Assembly: GCF_000751775.1 (NCBI RefSeq)
Contig: NZ_CCRF01000096.1
Location: 1-50,940 of the forward strand
Source: Caldibacillus thermoamylovorans
Lineage (GTDB): Bacteria; Bacillota; Bacilli; Bacillales; Caldibacillaceae
DNA: 50,940 nt
Direction of reading: 5' to 3'
The notes beneath the pieces were generated by a model that was not told the origin of the DNA, did not search any database, and saw only the letters and a program-made list of their open reading frames with translations. Position 1 is the stretch's first letter. Every line of letters starts with the position of its first letter. Of this stretch, positions 43,306 through 50,940 are shown piece by piece. The position numbers and the translations under genes are program-made.

Positions 43306-44737
43306 AATGAATTATTACAAAGGTAAGATATAAACGAAATGGTCAACGACGGTCTTTGGCGGACTCTTCGTAAGTTTCAATTCCTCATAGGTAAGATATA
43401 AACGGAATACATTCGAATGAACTAGCAAAAAAATACAACCGTTTCAATTCCTCATAGGTAAGATATAAACTTTGTATGCACATTTAAAACGTTATGCTTA
43501 TGGAGAGGTTTCAATTCCTCATAGGTAAGATATAAACTGACACCTGGTGGAAAGTCAACATTCCAAAAATCCGGTTTCAATTCCTCATAGGTAAGATATA
43601 AACGGATTATTTGATTTTGCTTTTTTTATTTCTCTTTCGTTTCAATTCCTCATAGGTAAGATATAAACGGAGGAAAAACAAATGTTTGAAATACCATATA
43701 AGCAAATGTTTCAATTCCTCATAGGTAAGATATAAACGTCTCAACGTCCCTGCGATATTAGCTTTGTTTGCCTGTTTCAATTCCTCATAGGTAAGATATA
43801 AACTCAGCATCAAATTGACGAGTATATTCGCCAATGTCGTTTCAATTCCTCATAGGTAAGATATAAACGTTTTTAAAGTTGCGATTGAAAGGGAAGATGA
43901 CTATTGTTTCAATTCCTCATAGGTAAGATATAAACTGCTAACCTGTCCTCGCCATCTTGTACAGGATGTTCTGTTTCAATTCCTCATAGGTAAGATATAA
44001 ACGACAGCCCGAACGGGAAAAGGTACTTAGGGCTGGCGTAGTTTCAATTCCTCATAGGTAAGATATAAACGTTGGATTTATTATTGAAAGATTAGAAGAT
44101 TTGGAAAAGTTTCAATTCCTCATAGGTAAGATATAAACAAAAAGGATGAGAAAAATGAATTAAGAATAGTTAAGGTTTCAATTCCTCATAGGTAAGATAT
44201 AAACGAGCAGAAGGAATTTGAGCGAATTGCTCGATTAGAAGCAGTTTCAATTCCTCATAGGTAAGATATAAACAAGATTAAGAATTTACAGCACTACAAC
44301 CGCATTTTCTGTTTCAATTCCTCATAGGTAAGATATAAACGCGCGGCGGAGCTCCGGGGCTTTTATAGAATAAACGGTTTCAATTCCTCATAGGTAAGAT
44401 ATAAACCACCAAGCGGTTACAACGGCGCAGCGAGCGAACAATGTTTCAATTCCTCATAGGTAAGATATAAACGCTTGCGTTTGCGATGGCTTGGGATACA
44501 TTTGCCGCGTTTCAATTCCTCATAGGTAAGATATAAACGGTTATTGGAGGAGTTTGAAAATGGCGAGTCAGTCTGTTTCAATTCCTCATAGGTAAGATAT
44601 AAACCTATTTTTTTTTTTCTAATCTCCTAATATTATTAATATGTTTCAATTCCTCATAGGTAAGATATAAACGTAGCTGAATCAGGTATCTCGGAAGAAG
44701 AAAACGAGTTTCAATTCCTCATAGGTAAGATATAAAC
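43306..44737 (-). CRISPR. CRISPR array, 21 full repeats plus one degenerate terminal repeat
   Basis: The 30-bp direct repeat reads GTTTCAATTCCTCATAGGTA... on the plus strand, first at 43374-43403 and last at 44708-44737. Spacers are 35-39 bp. On the minus strand the repeat ends in ATTGAAAC, the 8-nt tag typical of type I-A/I-B and III arrays, so transcription should run from high to low coordinates. At the low end (43306-43335) only the AGGTAAGATATAAAC half is kept, as expected for the oldest, trailer-end repeat. 21 spacers in all. All 21 full repeats appear identical, which indicates an array kept intact or recently active. No cas gene is in the window. Confidence 0.97.
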
Positions 44738-44932
44738 CCCAAACAATCCTTGATTTAATAAGGTTTTTTGTATTGGTGGTCTTGTGTTAATTATAATAAA
44801 AATTTGGTTTTCTAGCAATTATATTTTTCATAAATACACGTAATTTAAGCATTTTCTATTGATTTTTTTACAAAATAACTTGTCGTCGATCCCCCGGGGT
44901 TTTTACGCTATTGGAGGTCGACGACAAAAATA
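44738..44932 (-). promoter_or_regulatory. CRISPR leader with promoter and hairpin
   Basis: On the minus strand a promoter TTGCTA (44818-44813), 17-bp spacer, TATAAT (44795-44790) starts transcription about 50 nt before the first repeat. Further upstream TTGTCGTCGA (44880-44889) and TCGACGACAA (44918-44927) form a perfect 10-bp stem, with a C/G-rich loop (CCCCCGGGG). The DNA between is AT-rich. Similar conserved blocks occur in leaders of type I-B-like arrays (from memory). It abuts the truncated ROK gene. Confidence 0.75.
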
Positions 44933-45377
44933 TGTATTGTCTCTGGGTGACCAAATCCTTCTAATATCCTGTTATTAATAATTGCCCCACCCCCGATTCC
45001 GATACCAAAACACTCGTTCTAACTTTTCCATTTCCTTTTTTATATTCTCCATATGTCGCAGCATTTACATCAGTCGTCCATGCGATAGGTACACTGTATC
45101 GTTCTTTCATTACACCTAAAAAATTAAAATTATTCCACCCCTTTTTAGGTGTAGTTGTTATAAAACCATATTTCTTTGAATTTTTATTAATATCAATAGG
45201 ACCAAAAGAGCCAATTCCTATAAAACTCAAATTATGCTTGTCAAAAAATTCAAATACATTGGTTAATGTTTGTTCTGGGGTTGTAGTTCGAATATTAATT
45301 TTATCAATTACATCCCCTTTATCATTTCCAACTGCACATACAAATTTAGTCCCCCCTGCTTCAATTGCTCCTAGCAT
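44933..45377 (-). pseudogene. ROK-family sugar kinase, truncated and frameshifted
   Basis: The first frame from ATG 45377 (AGGAGG upstream) begins LGAIEAGGTKFVCAVG, the ROK ATP-binding opening, with SFIGIGSFGPIDINK and PIAWTTDVNAATYGEY as in GmuE/ScrK fructokinases. Near 45000 the frame is lost; another frame reads GIGIGGGAIINNRILEGFGH then PE before homology stops at about 44933 where the CRISPR leader begins. Some 150 residues are missing. It would have phosphorylated a hexose in the aldolase operon upstream. Confidence 0.8.
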
Positions 45378-45467
45378 TTTTATACTCCTCCTGTTGATCG
45401 AAAAATTATTTGGAATTAAATAAAATAAACAGTTTACTCCTTCAAGAAATAAAAACGTTCATTTAGT

Positions 45468-45503
45468 AAATAGCCAATCATAAACCTGTATGATTGGCTA
45501 TTT
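45468..45503. terminator. Terminator between the aldolase and ROK genes
   Basis: AAATAGCCAATCAT and ATGATTGGCTATTT form a perfect 14-bp stem with an 8-nt loop, followed by TTTTG on the plus side. It probably ends the PTS-aldolase operon and leaves the ROK gene as a separate unit. Confidence 0.7.
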
Positions 45504-45543
45504 TGTCATATATCTAACGGAATTGTTGCGCAATATCCCATTA

Positions 45544-46443
45544 TTAATTAAATTCACTTCTCCATGAAGGAATATTTTCTGACTTATAAATTTCAGCCTT
45601 ACCAATAGATCCAAAGAGTTGCATTTTTTTACGAACTACATCTTTGGCCGCATCGATACATTCTGGATAAATAGCATTTGGATCCCAAAGTTCTGTTTCT
45701 GAAAGAATTTGCCGACATTTCTTGTAAAACGCAAATTTATAATCTGAAGAAATATTAACTTTTTGAATACCTATTTTAACTGCTTCTGCAATTTCACTAT
45801 CAGGATTTGATGATCCACCATGTAAAACTAGTGGAATATCAACGACTTCTTTAATACTTTTTAGAACATCCATACGTAATTTTGGTTTTACATCTTTAGG
45901 GTAAATACCATGACATGTACCTATTGCAACAGCTAGTGTATCAACGCCTGTTTTTTCAACAAATTCTCTAGCATCCTCTGGTTTTGTATAAATAACTTCT
46001 GTAACTCCACCTTCAATTGTAGTACCTGTATTTCCAATAGTTCCTAGCTCACCTTCTACTGAAACATTCACTAAGTGACTTATATCTACAACTTGCTTAG
46101 TCAGTTTGATGTTTTCCTCAAAAGGTAACAACGAACCGTCAATCATAACAGAACTAAATCCTGCATGAATTGCACGCATTACGCTTGCTAAACTATCTCC
46201 ATGGTCGAGATGTAATACAAAAGGAACCGGACTACCCTTCATTCGATTTAATACATAAGTGAAAAATTCATCTTTTACAAATTTTAATTCATCTGGATGT
46301 ACTGCAATAATTGCAGGAGAATTATTTTCTTCAGCTTCTTCAACAACAACTCTTAAAAAATTACTATCAGCCACATTAAATGCGCCTACTGCAAATTTAT
46401 GTTCTTTTGCTACTTTAAGTAATTGTTTCATATTTAATAACAT
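45544..46443 (-). CDS. Class II fructose-bisphosphate/ketose-bisphosphate aldolase (second copy)
   Basis: 299 aa. Zinc-dependent aldolase: KFAVGAFNVADSNFLRVVVE at the start, HLDHGD with the catalytic Asp and zinc His, VSVEGELGTIGNTG, CHGIYP and PLVLHGGSSN, KVNISSDYKFA with phosphate site. It splits a ketose bisphosphate into dihydroxyacetone phosphate and an aldehyde phosphate. It follows a paralogue by 26 bp. Two aldolases in tandem suggest different substrates or a hetero-oligomer. Confidence 0.9.
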   Translation of the reverse strand: MLLNMKQLLKVAKEHKFAVGAFNVADSNFLRVVVEEAEENNSPAIIAVHPDELKFVKDEFFTYVLNRMKGSPVPFVLHLDHGDSLASVMRAIHAGFSSVMIDGSLLPFEENIKLTKQVVDISHLVNVSVEGELGTIGNTGTTIEGGVTEVIYTKPEDAREFVEKTGVDTLAVAIGTCHGIYPKDVKPKLRMDVLKSIKEVVDIPLVLHGGSSNPDSEIAEAVKIGIQKVNISSDYKFAFYKKCRQILSETELWDPNAIYPECIDAAKDVVRKKMQLFGSIGKAEIYKSENIPSWRSEFN

Positions 46444-46469
46444 GATTATCCCCAGCTTTCTATATATTT

Positions 46470-47321
46470 TTATAGTGATTTGCCAGTTGATCTTGATAAT
46501 TTAATATAACGTTTAACTTCTTTTCTACCTGCATCCATCGATTGATGGATCAAGTCAAAATAATTGATTGTTGGATCACGTTTTAATCGTTCATAAATGT
46601 ACTCAACGTGAGCTTTCATAAAATCAGAACCTACATTTATTTTATTAATCCCTCGTTCAACCGATTTTCTAATATTATCCTCACCACAACCAGAGCCACC
46701 GTGTAGGACTAGAGGCATGTTAGTGCCCTTTTTTATCTTATCCAAAATCTCAAAATGGAATTTTGGTACATGACCTTCAGGATAGCTTCCATGACTCGAA
46801 CCATATGAAATCGCTAAAGCATCTATTCCTGTTTTTTGAGCGAAGTCTATAGCAAGATCAGGATCAGTATACATGGCGTCATTTGACATATTATTTGCTA
46901 CAGACCCTATATGACCTATTTCACCCTCTACACTAGCACCAAATATTTTCGCAAATTCAACCATATTCTTTGTTATTTCGATATTTTCTTCAATAGGATA
47001 TCCCGAGGCATCCATCATTACACTTGAAAATCCATCCTTCAGACATCTTTTAACAAAGCCAACATCACTTCCATGATCAAGATTAATTGCTACCTCAACA
47101 CGAGCCTCATTTGCCATTCGTATAATTGGCTCTGTCAATAGATGACTTCCAAGGTGTTCTTTTAAGTGATCTTGTAATAGATTAATAATAATAGGGGCTC
47201 TTAATTCTTGCGCAGCTTCAATTACAGCTTTTGCTGTCTCTAAATTAAAGCAATTAATAGCCATTATTGCATAGTTACCACGATTTGCTCGATCTAGCAT
47301 CCCTTTCATAGAAACATACAT
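46470..47321 (-). CDS. Class II ketose-bisphosphate aldolase (first copy)
   Basis: 283 aa. Same family as the following gene: YAIMAINCFNLETAKAVIEA, INLDHGSD with zinc His and catalytic Asp, ASVEGEIGHIGSVANN, SYGSSHGSYPE, PLVLHGGSGCGEDNI and KINVGSDFMKAHVEY. The two differ widely outside motifs, so this is an old duplication. Start ATG at 47321 follows AGGGATG. Likely acts on the phosphorylated sugar delivered by the PTS encoded just upstream. Confidence 0.9.
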   Translation of the reverse strand: MYVSMKGMLDRANRGNYAIMAINCFNLETAKAVIEAAQELRAPIIINLLQDHLKEHLGSHLLTEPIIRMANEARVEVAINLDHGSDVGFVKRCLKDGFSSVMMDASGYPIEENIEITKNMVEFAKIFGASVEGEIGHIGSVANNMSNDAMYTDPDLAIDFAQKTGIDALAISYGSSHGSYPEGHVPKFHFEILDKIKKGTNMPLVLHGGSGCGEDNIRKSVERGINKINVGSDFMKAHVEYIYERLKRDPTINYFDLIHQSMDAGRKEVKRYIKLSRSTGKSL

Positions 47322-47344
47322 TTGTCATCCCTACTATCCTTTTA

Positions 47345-48430
47345 TTAAGAAATCTTTATACTAGATAAATCAAATTCCTCTTCATCATCAAAATAACTAT
47401 CTTCATCATCAGTTGGTTCCTTCTTCCATAAAAATAGCATTATTCCTGTTACCAACGATCCAATAGATAATGCTAATAGGAATAATAATGGATGGTTCAT
47501 AGCTGGGACAATAAACATCCCGCCAGATGGAACCGGAGAACCGATATCCCACATCATTGATAGACCACCACCAACAGCAGCACCTAATGTACATGAAGTA
47601 ACCACACGAACTATATCAACAGCCGCAATTGGAATTACACCTTCAGTAATCATACAGATCCCCATTGGAAAAGCAATTTTAATATTTTCCTCTTCCTTTG
47701 GTGAATATTTTCTCTTTTTGAATACCTTAGATAAAACCCATGAAATTGTAACACCAAATGGTGGAACCATTGATGCTAATATTTTTACTGCCTCAGGTTC
47801 ATAAATTCCCTCTAGTAATAATCCATCAGCGAATAATGAAGCAACTTTATTTACTGGGCCACCGAAATCAAACGCTGCCATTCCACCCATAATTGCACCA
47901 AACACAAATTTCGTAGATCCCTGCATACTTGTTAGGAATGAAGTTAACCCTTCAGTTGCCCAAACTATGGGAACACCTAAAACAAAGAATATTAATAACC
48001 CAATAACTAAACTAGAAATTAGAGGTATAATCATCATAGGCAATAGTCCCTCTGCCCACTTCGGTACTTTTATATGATTTTTCAAAAATACAATAAAATA
48101 CCCAACCAAATAACCACCTAGCATGCCACCTAGAAAACCAGCACCAATTGCATTCGCAATCAAGCCCATTAACAAACCTGGTGCAATACCTGGACGATCT
48201 GCTATAGAATATGCAATACCTGCAGAAATAACTGGAGCTAACAGTCCCATACCCAATACACCTAGCGAAGTAAGAGCTGAAGCAACCGTAAAGCTTTCTT
48301 TGTAGTTTTCAATGACTTGGCCACCCGCGAGATTTCCAATTGCAATAAGAAGTCCAGATGCAACAACTAACGGCAACATATATGAAATAGCAGTTAACGC
48401 ATGTTTTTTTAGTTGTAATTTCTTCAACAT
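47345..48430 (-). CDS. PTS fructose-family permease IIC
   Basis: 361 aa, about nine helices. Fructose-type IIC: LPLVVASGLLIAIGNLAGG at the start, APVISAGIAYSIADRPGIAP, GFLGGMLGGYLVGYF and FDFGGPVNKVASLFADG, then FPMGICMITEGVIPIAA. The C-terminal tail is acidic (DDEDSYFDDEEEFD). RBS lies close to the ATG and 11 bp separate it from the IIB gene. IIC binds and moves the sugar; the specific sugar is not clear, but tandem aldolases suggest a ketose or polyol. Confidence 0.92.
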   Translation of the reverse strand: MLKKLQLKKHALTAISYMLPLVVASGLLIAIGNLAGGQVIENYKESFTVASALTSLGVLGMGLLAPVISAGIAYSIADRPGIAPGLLMGLIANAIGAGFLGGMLGGYLVGYFIVFLKNHIKVPKWAEGLLPMMIIPLISSLVIGLLIFFVLGVPIVWATEGLTSFLTSMQGSTKFVFGAIMGGMAAFDFGGPVNKVASLFADGLLLEGIYEPEAVKILASMVPPFGVTISWVLSKVFKKRKYSPKEEENIKIAFPMGICMITEGVIPIAAVDIVRVVTSCTLGAAVGGGLSMMWDIGSPVPSGGMFIVPAMNHPLLFLLALSIGSLVTGIMLFLWKKEPTDDEDSYFDDEEEFDLSSIKIS

Positions 48431-48441
48431 CCTATCACCAC

Positions 48442-48759
48442 CTATTTATTAGTATGTAATTCTGCCTCAATTTTTTTATATAATTGTTTCGGTGCTTTAA
48501 TAGCAAGCTCTGTTGGTATTTCAACTACTCTCTTATCTTTAAATCTTTCTTTCCCACTAACCTTAATATCTGCAGCAATAATGACTAAATCTGCATTTTT
48601 AATTTCTTCTGCAGTTAACTCATCCTCAACCCCTATTGTCCCTTGTGTTTCAATTCGCACATTATGACCTAATTCTTGCCCCACTTTAACCAATTTTTCC
48701 TTTGCAATATAAGTGTGGGCAATACCTGACGTACATGCAGAAATTCCAACGATATTCAT
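48442..48759 (-). CDS. PTS fructose-family IIB
   Basis: 105 aa. IVGISACTSGIAHTYIAKEK carries the phosphocysteine of fructose IIB (Cys in ACTSGIAH). Then RIETQGTIGVEDELTAEEI and IAADIKVSGKERF. It moves phosphate from IIA to the sugar on IIC. Genes for IIA, IIB and IIC are separate and adjacent, in that order. Confidence 0.93.
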   Translation of the reverse strand: MNIVGISACTSGIAHTYIAKEKLVKVGQELGHNVRIETQGTIGVEDELTAEEIKNADLVIIAADIKVSGKERFKDKRVVEIPTELAIKAPKQLYKKIEAELHTNK

Positions 48760-48770
48760 AATACAACCTC

Positions 48771-49247
48771 CTAAGTATTTTTTAACAACAAACTAATAAT
48801 CTCTTGCTTTGTCTTTACCTGATGAAAACGATTTAAAATATCTTCATGCGCCAACAAGGTTGCAACTTTTTGTAATAATTTAATGTGCAAGGTATTTGAA
48901 TCAGATTTTCTTACTGCAAATAGGAAGATAACTTCAATCGGTTTTCCATCCATAGATTCCCATTCTATGGGCTTTTTAGTTCGTCCGATAGCAAGTGTGG
49001 TTTTGATTACGCTTTCAGATTTTCCATGAGGAATTGCAATTCCTTTTTCAAGTCCTGTAACACCCTGATCTTCACGATACAAAACATCTTGGATAAAATT
49101 TTCCTCACTGTTAATACAGTGATTTTTATATAATAAGTGTGTCAATTCCTGAATAACGCCTAGTTTTGTAGTAGACTTTAATTCCAAATCTATTAAATCG
49201 TCATTTATAACTTTTCCAATATCTAAATCTTCAAATTTAACTTCCAT
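48771..49247 (-). CDS. PTS fructose-family IIA
   Basis: 158 aa. PTS EIIA type 2 with phosphohistidine in GIAIPHGKSESV, preceded by FIQDVLYREDQGVTGLEKG. ATG 49247 follows GGGAGATATTAAA. First gene of the operon, accepts phosphate from HPr. No regulator gene lies upstream; only decayed IS sequence, so control may have been lost or come from elsewhere. Confidence 0.92.
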   Translation of the reverse strand: MEVKFEDLDIGKVINDDLIDLELKSTTKLGVIQELTHLLYKNHCINSEENFIQDVLYREDQGVTGLEKGIAIPHGKSESVIKTTLAIGRTKKPIEWESMDGKPIEVIFLFAVRKSDSNTLHIKLLQKVATLLAHEDILNRFHQVKTKQEIISLLLKNT

Positions 49248-49433
49248 TTTAATATCTCCCGTTCGTTTACTAGATTATTCCTAGTATTTACTAGTAAGTT
49301 GTTCAATTTGCTGTTTTTTCATCATATAATATTTGACTCACCACCAAGATAATTGGTTTTTCTAACACAGTACTACTTTCTTTCATTGTTTAGTACGTTC
49401 AACAATTATTTTCAATGTTAGGAAAAAGTTTCT
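49248..49433. other. Upstream region of the fructose-type PTS operon
   Basis: Contains the expected promoter zone but I see no clear -35/-10 pair; ACTAGTAAGTT/ACTAGATTATTCCTAGT-like short inverted motifs lie near 49269-49300. Confidence 0.4.
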
Positions 49434-50010
49434 AGCTTTTCGCTAATTAAAGTGATTATGCAGAAAGTTGGTTCTCCTAATCTTATATACTGGAAACCCT
49501 TGTTATTGTTAAAGGCGGACAAGGGCATAAAGCTCAGTTGCGAAAAATGAGACTTACTACTGATTCTCATTTTTTTATTGGTTTAGCGCAAAATCTTGTG
49601 ATAAATAGACCCTAGCAATAATATTCTTGTTTGGGTGGTATCTCTTGCCTGATTGAAAGACACTATATCTTCTAATAATAAGACGTAAGCTTTAATGAGA
49701 ACCTTTTAATAATCCCGTTATAGTGAGCTTTTATGATGTTTGTAACATCAATCATTGGTTCGAGTCGACAACGAAGTACCCATTAGATTCAATTCTTTAA
49801 TACTATTGGTGTGTTTTCACGAGGATAATGATAAATTTCTTGCTTGGTTAGACAAATACGACAAGCTTTTGCTGTGTCTAAATTACAGGCTATTGACCGA
49901 TCTAGCATTACCTTTTAGTTTTTTGATAAGTTTTTTCATTTTTTCAGCTAAATATATCGAGTGATTTTTAGGTTTTTACGACTTTTTTGTTCATTTCTGC
50001 GGACTTTGTA
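49434..50010 (-). mobile_element. Decayed second ISL3 copy, truncated
   Basis: TTTTCGCTAATTAAAGTGAT (from 49437) and TCTTATATACTGGAAACCC follow the left half of the element at 1609. Homology continues with many deletions and stops through the transposase end to about 50009 (TTTTTTGTTCAT then CTGCGGACTTT). No right end is present. The segment at about 49945-49970 still carries DNA that is deleted in the first copy. Same orientation as the first copy. Confidence 0.85.
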
Positions 50011-50096
50011 ACATCTCCTCTCTAGAAAATATCTCCAATAAGTCTTACTGCATAGGTATTGAAGTGACTGAATAATAAGTAGTTATCACCCCCATA

Positions 50097-50195
50097 ACAC
50101 ACACATATCGTGTGTTTTTATTTATTTTAGTTTAAAAAAATAAAGTTGTCAACTCATTTTGTGTGTTTTTATGACCAAAAAACACGATTTGTGTT
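50097..50195. promoter_or_regulatory. Paired operator-like inverted repeats upstream of the XRE gene
   Basis: ACACACATATCGTGTGT (about 50099-50116) and AACACGATTTGTGTT (50181-50195) share the ACAC...GTGT half-sites; a further TTTTGTGTGTTTT lies at 50157. Spaced sites in front of the gene suit autoregulation by its own product. A TTGTCA at 50145 may be a -35. Confidence 0.5.
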
Positions 50196-50228
50196 ATTTG
50201 TTGTAGAAAAAGGGAATGTGGTGATTTT

Positions 50229-50627
50229 ATGATTGATCCTTTTTGTTTACGTTTAGAAAATTTACGTGAAACCTCCGGATATACAAAAAAGGAGTTAAGC
50301 ACAAAACTTGGATTTTCAGCAAATGTTTATGGAGCATATGAACGAGGAGAACGTCGTCCCAGTTTAGAAACCTGTTGTAAACTTGCCAACCTTTTTAATG
50401 TCTCTTTAGATTACCTTTTATGTGGGAAAGAGTATAGTCAGGAAAATCTTGAAATTGAGGAAACAAAATTGAAAGAAGTAATAGAATTGTTTAAAGAAAA
50501 AGGTCTCGAGGACCCGTTCATTTTACAATTGGAAAAATGGGAAGAGTTATCACAAGAGGACTTACAAGAGTTAACAAACCACTTTAATTGGGTCGTTCAT
50601 AAAGCAAGGCTAAGAAAGAAAGCGTAA
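50229..50627 (+). CDS. XRE-family transcriptional regulator
   Basis: 132 aa, ATG 50229 with GTGGTGA four bases upstream. HTH at residues 6-65: LRLENLRETSGYTKKELSTK then LGFSANVYGAYERGERRPSL and CKLANLFNVSLDYLLCGKEY. C-terminal half is a charged helix-rich domain (ELFKEKGLEDPFILQLEKW, LQELTNHFNWVVHKARLRKK). Immunity-repressor-like (as in ICE or phage controls), but no integrase or other phage genes are visible. The promoter region has paired palindromes. Confidence 0.85.
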   Translation: MIDPFCLRLENLRETSGYTKKELSTKLGFSANVYGAYERGERRPSLETCCKLANLFNVSLDYLLCGKEYSQENLEIEETKLKEVIELFKEKGLEDPFILQLEKWEELSQEDLQELTNHFNWVVHKARLRKKA

Positions 50628-50718
50628 CCAACTGACATCAGAATAAACCGTGTGATGTGTTGCACAAAATAAAGGTGAAGAGGATAGTAGAAATTTGATA
50701 AAAGACAACTTTACATGG

Positions 50719-50797
50719 AAAGGCGAGATATAGCCTCGACTGGCACTTCCAGCCATTATTGATCTGGCTGACCTCCTGACAGTAGTATCTTGCCTTT
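50719..50797 (+). ncRNA. Candidate structured RNA (79 nt), unassigned
   Basis: AAAGGCGAGATA (50719-50730) pairs with TATCTTGCCTTT (50786-50797) over 12 bp with one G-U wobble that is allowed only in the plus-strand RNA. Inside, CTGGCACTTCCAG makes a 4-bp hairpin and CAGCC/GGCTG a further one. No known riboswitch core is recognised. Could be part of an IS or an unidentified RNA. Confidence 0.3.
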
Positions 50798-50832
50798 AAA
50801 ATCTGTCAATAATAATCCTGAATTAACGTTTA

Positions 50833-50854
50833 TTTTTTTATTTCGGGCTTACAT
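50833..50854 (+). repeat. IS66-type end, second copy
   Basis: TTTTTTTATTTCGGGCTTAC repeats 4132-4151 with one mismatch, in the same orientation. Any element attached to it would lie at lower coordinates, where only decayed sequence is seen. Confidence 0.5.
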
Positions 50855-50940
50855 CCTTTCTGCGTGGTTTTGTTGGTTACTTAAACTTTAAACCAGAAAT
50901 GGATTCTTTTTTCATTTTTTTCGTGCAATAATTGGAAGCC

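Larger units (their letters stand above)
50628..50940. other. Gene-free tail of the window
   Basis: Holds the possible structured RNA and an IS66-type end (50833-50854). A minus-strand frame starting near 50758 is short and unsupported. Confidence 0.45.

Noticed and set aside
43607-43834. 75-aa frame with repeated LYLTYEEL segments
   Set aside because: It is a translation of the CRISPR repeats, not a protein gene.
43211-44960. cas genes hidden around the array
   Set aside because: No Cas1/Cas2/Cas3-like motif found in the flanking frames; neighbours are a HAD phosphatase and a ROK fragment.
49755-49964. 69-aa plus-strand frame
   Set aside because: Lies antisense in the decayed ISL3 transposase.

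Overview
The window looks like an AT-rich, low-GC Gram-positive chromosome, most likely a Bacillaceae member. The evidence is B. subtilis-like gene sets (pxpBCA with ycsG and ycsI), AGGAGG-type ribosome binding sites, a CcpA-like cre site, many PRD-regulated PTS operons, and intergenic hairpin repeats. Nearly all genes lie on the minus strand. Genus cannot be fixed from the sequence alone.

Layout. 1-1507: ABC-2 exporter (permease cut by the window edge). 1609-3118: ISL3-family insertion sequence with a perfect 8-bp target duplication and a dead transposase, sitting between the exporter and a small secreted protein gene (3136-3549). 3762-4153: IS66-family remnant. 4159-11510: nine-gene operon (DgaE/DgaF-like enzymes, an amidohydrolase, DUF4310/DUF4311/DUF4312 and SFCGS-family proteins, a PRD protein and a PRD activator), probably a transport and degradation route for an amino-sugar-acid-like compound. 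12061-16564: ascorbate-type PTS (IIB, IIC), transaldolase and a PRD activator carrying an EIIA domain. 17110-19061: broken RpiR gene, then a three-gene toxin-antitoxin-chaperone cassette with an ADP-ribosyltransferase-like toxin and a SecB-like chaperone. 19574-24366: 5-oxoprolinase operon with an NRAMP transporter. 24970-26190: DAACS dicarboxylate/amino-acid symporter. About 26680-27823: decayed DarTG toxin-antitoxin system. 28667-31624: pntAB transhydrogenase. 32440-33660: three overlapping unknown genes. 34794-40154: beta-glucoside PTS operon. 41021-43159: XRE regulator, sigma factor and HAD phosphatase. 43306-44737: CRISPR array (21 full repeats plus one degenerate terminal repeat) without cas genes in the window. 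44933-49247: fructose-type PTS with two class II aldolases and a truncated ROK kinase. 49434-50010: decayed second ISL3 copy. 50229-50627: XRE regulator.

Functionally the window joins sugar and sugar-acid catabolic operons, each with its own transporter and often its own PRD or RpiR regulator, to an accessory layer of defence genes and broken mobile elements. The strongest candidate for an interesting system is the toxin-antitoxin-chaperone locus at 17650-19061: Firmicutes normally lack SecB, and the gene order and protein types recall CmdTAC, an mRNA ADP-ribosylating phage defence system described in E. coli. Two other loci stand out: the DUF4310/4311/4312 operon, whose transporter is uncharacterised, and the overlapping trio at 32440-33660. 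A roughly 38-bp repeat is shared by the toxin-antitoxin-chaperone locus and the point where darT is broken, and the same IS remnants recur in the same order at both ends of the window.
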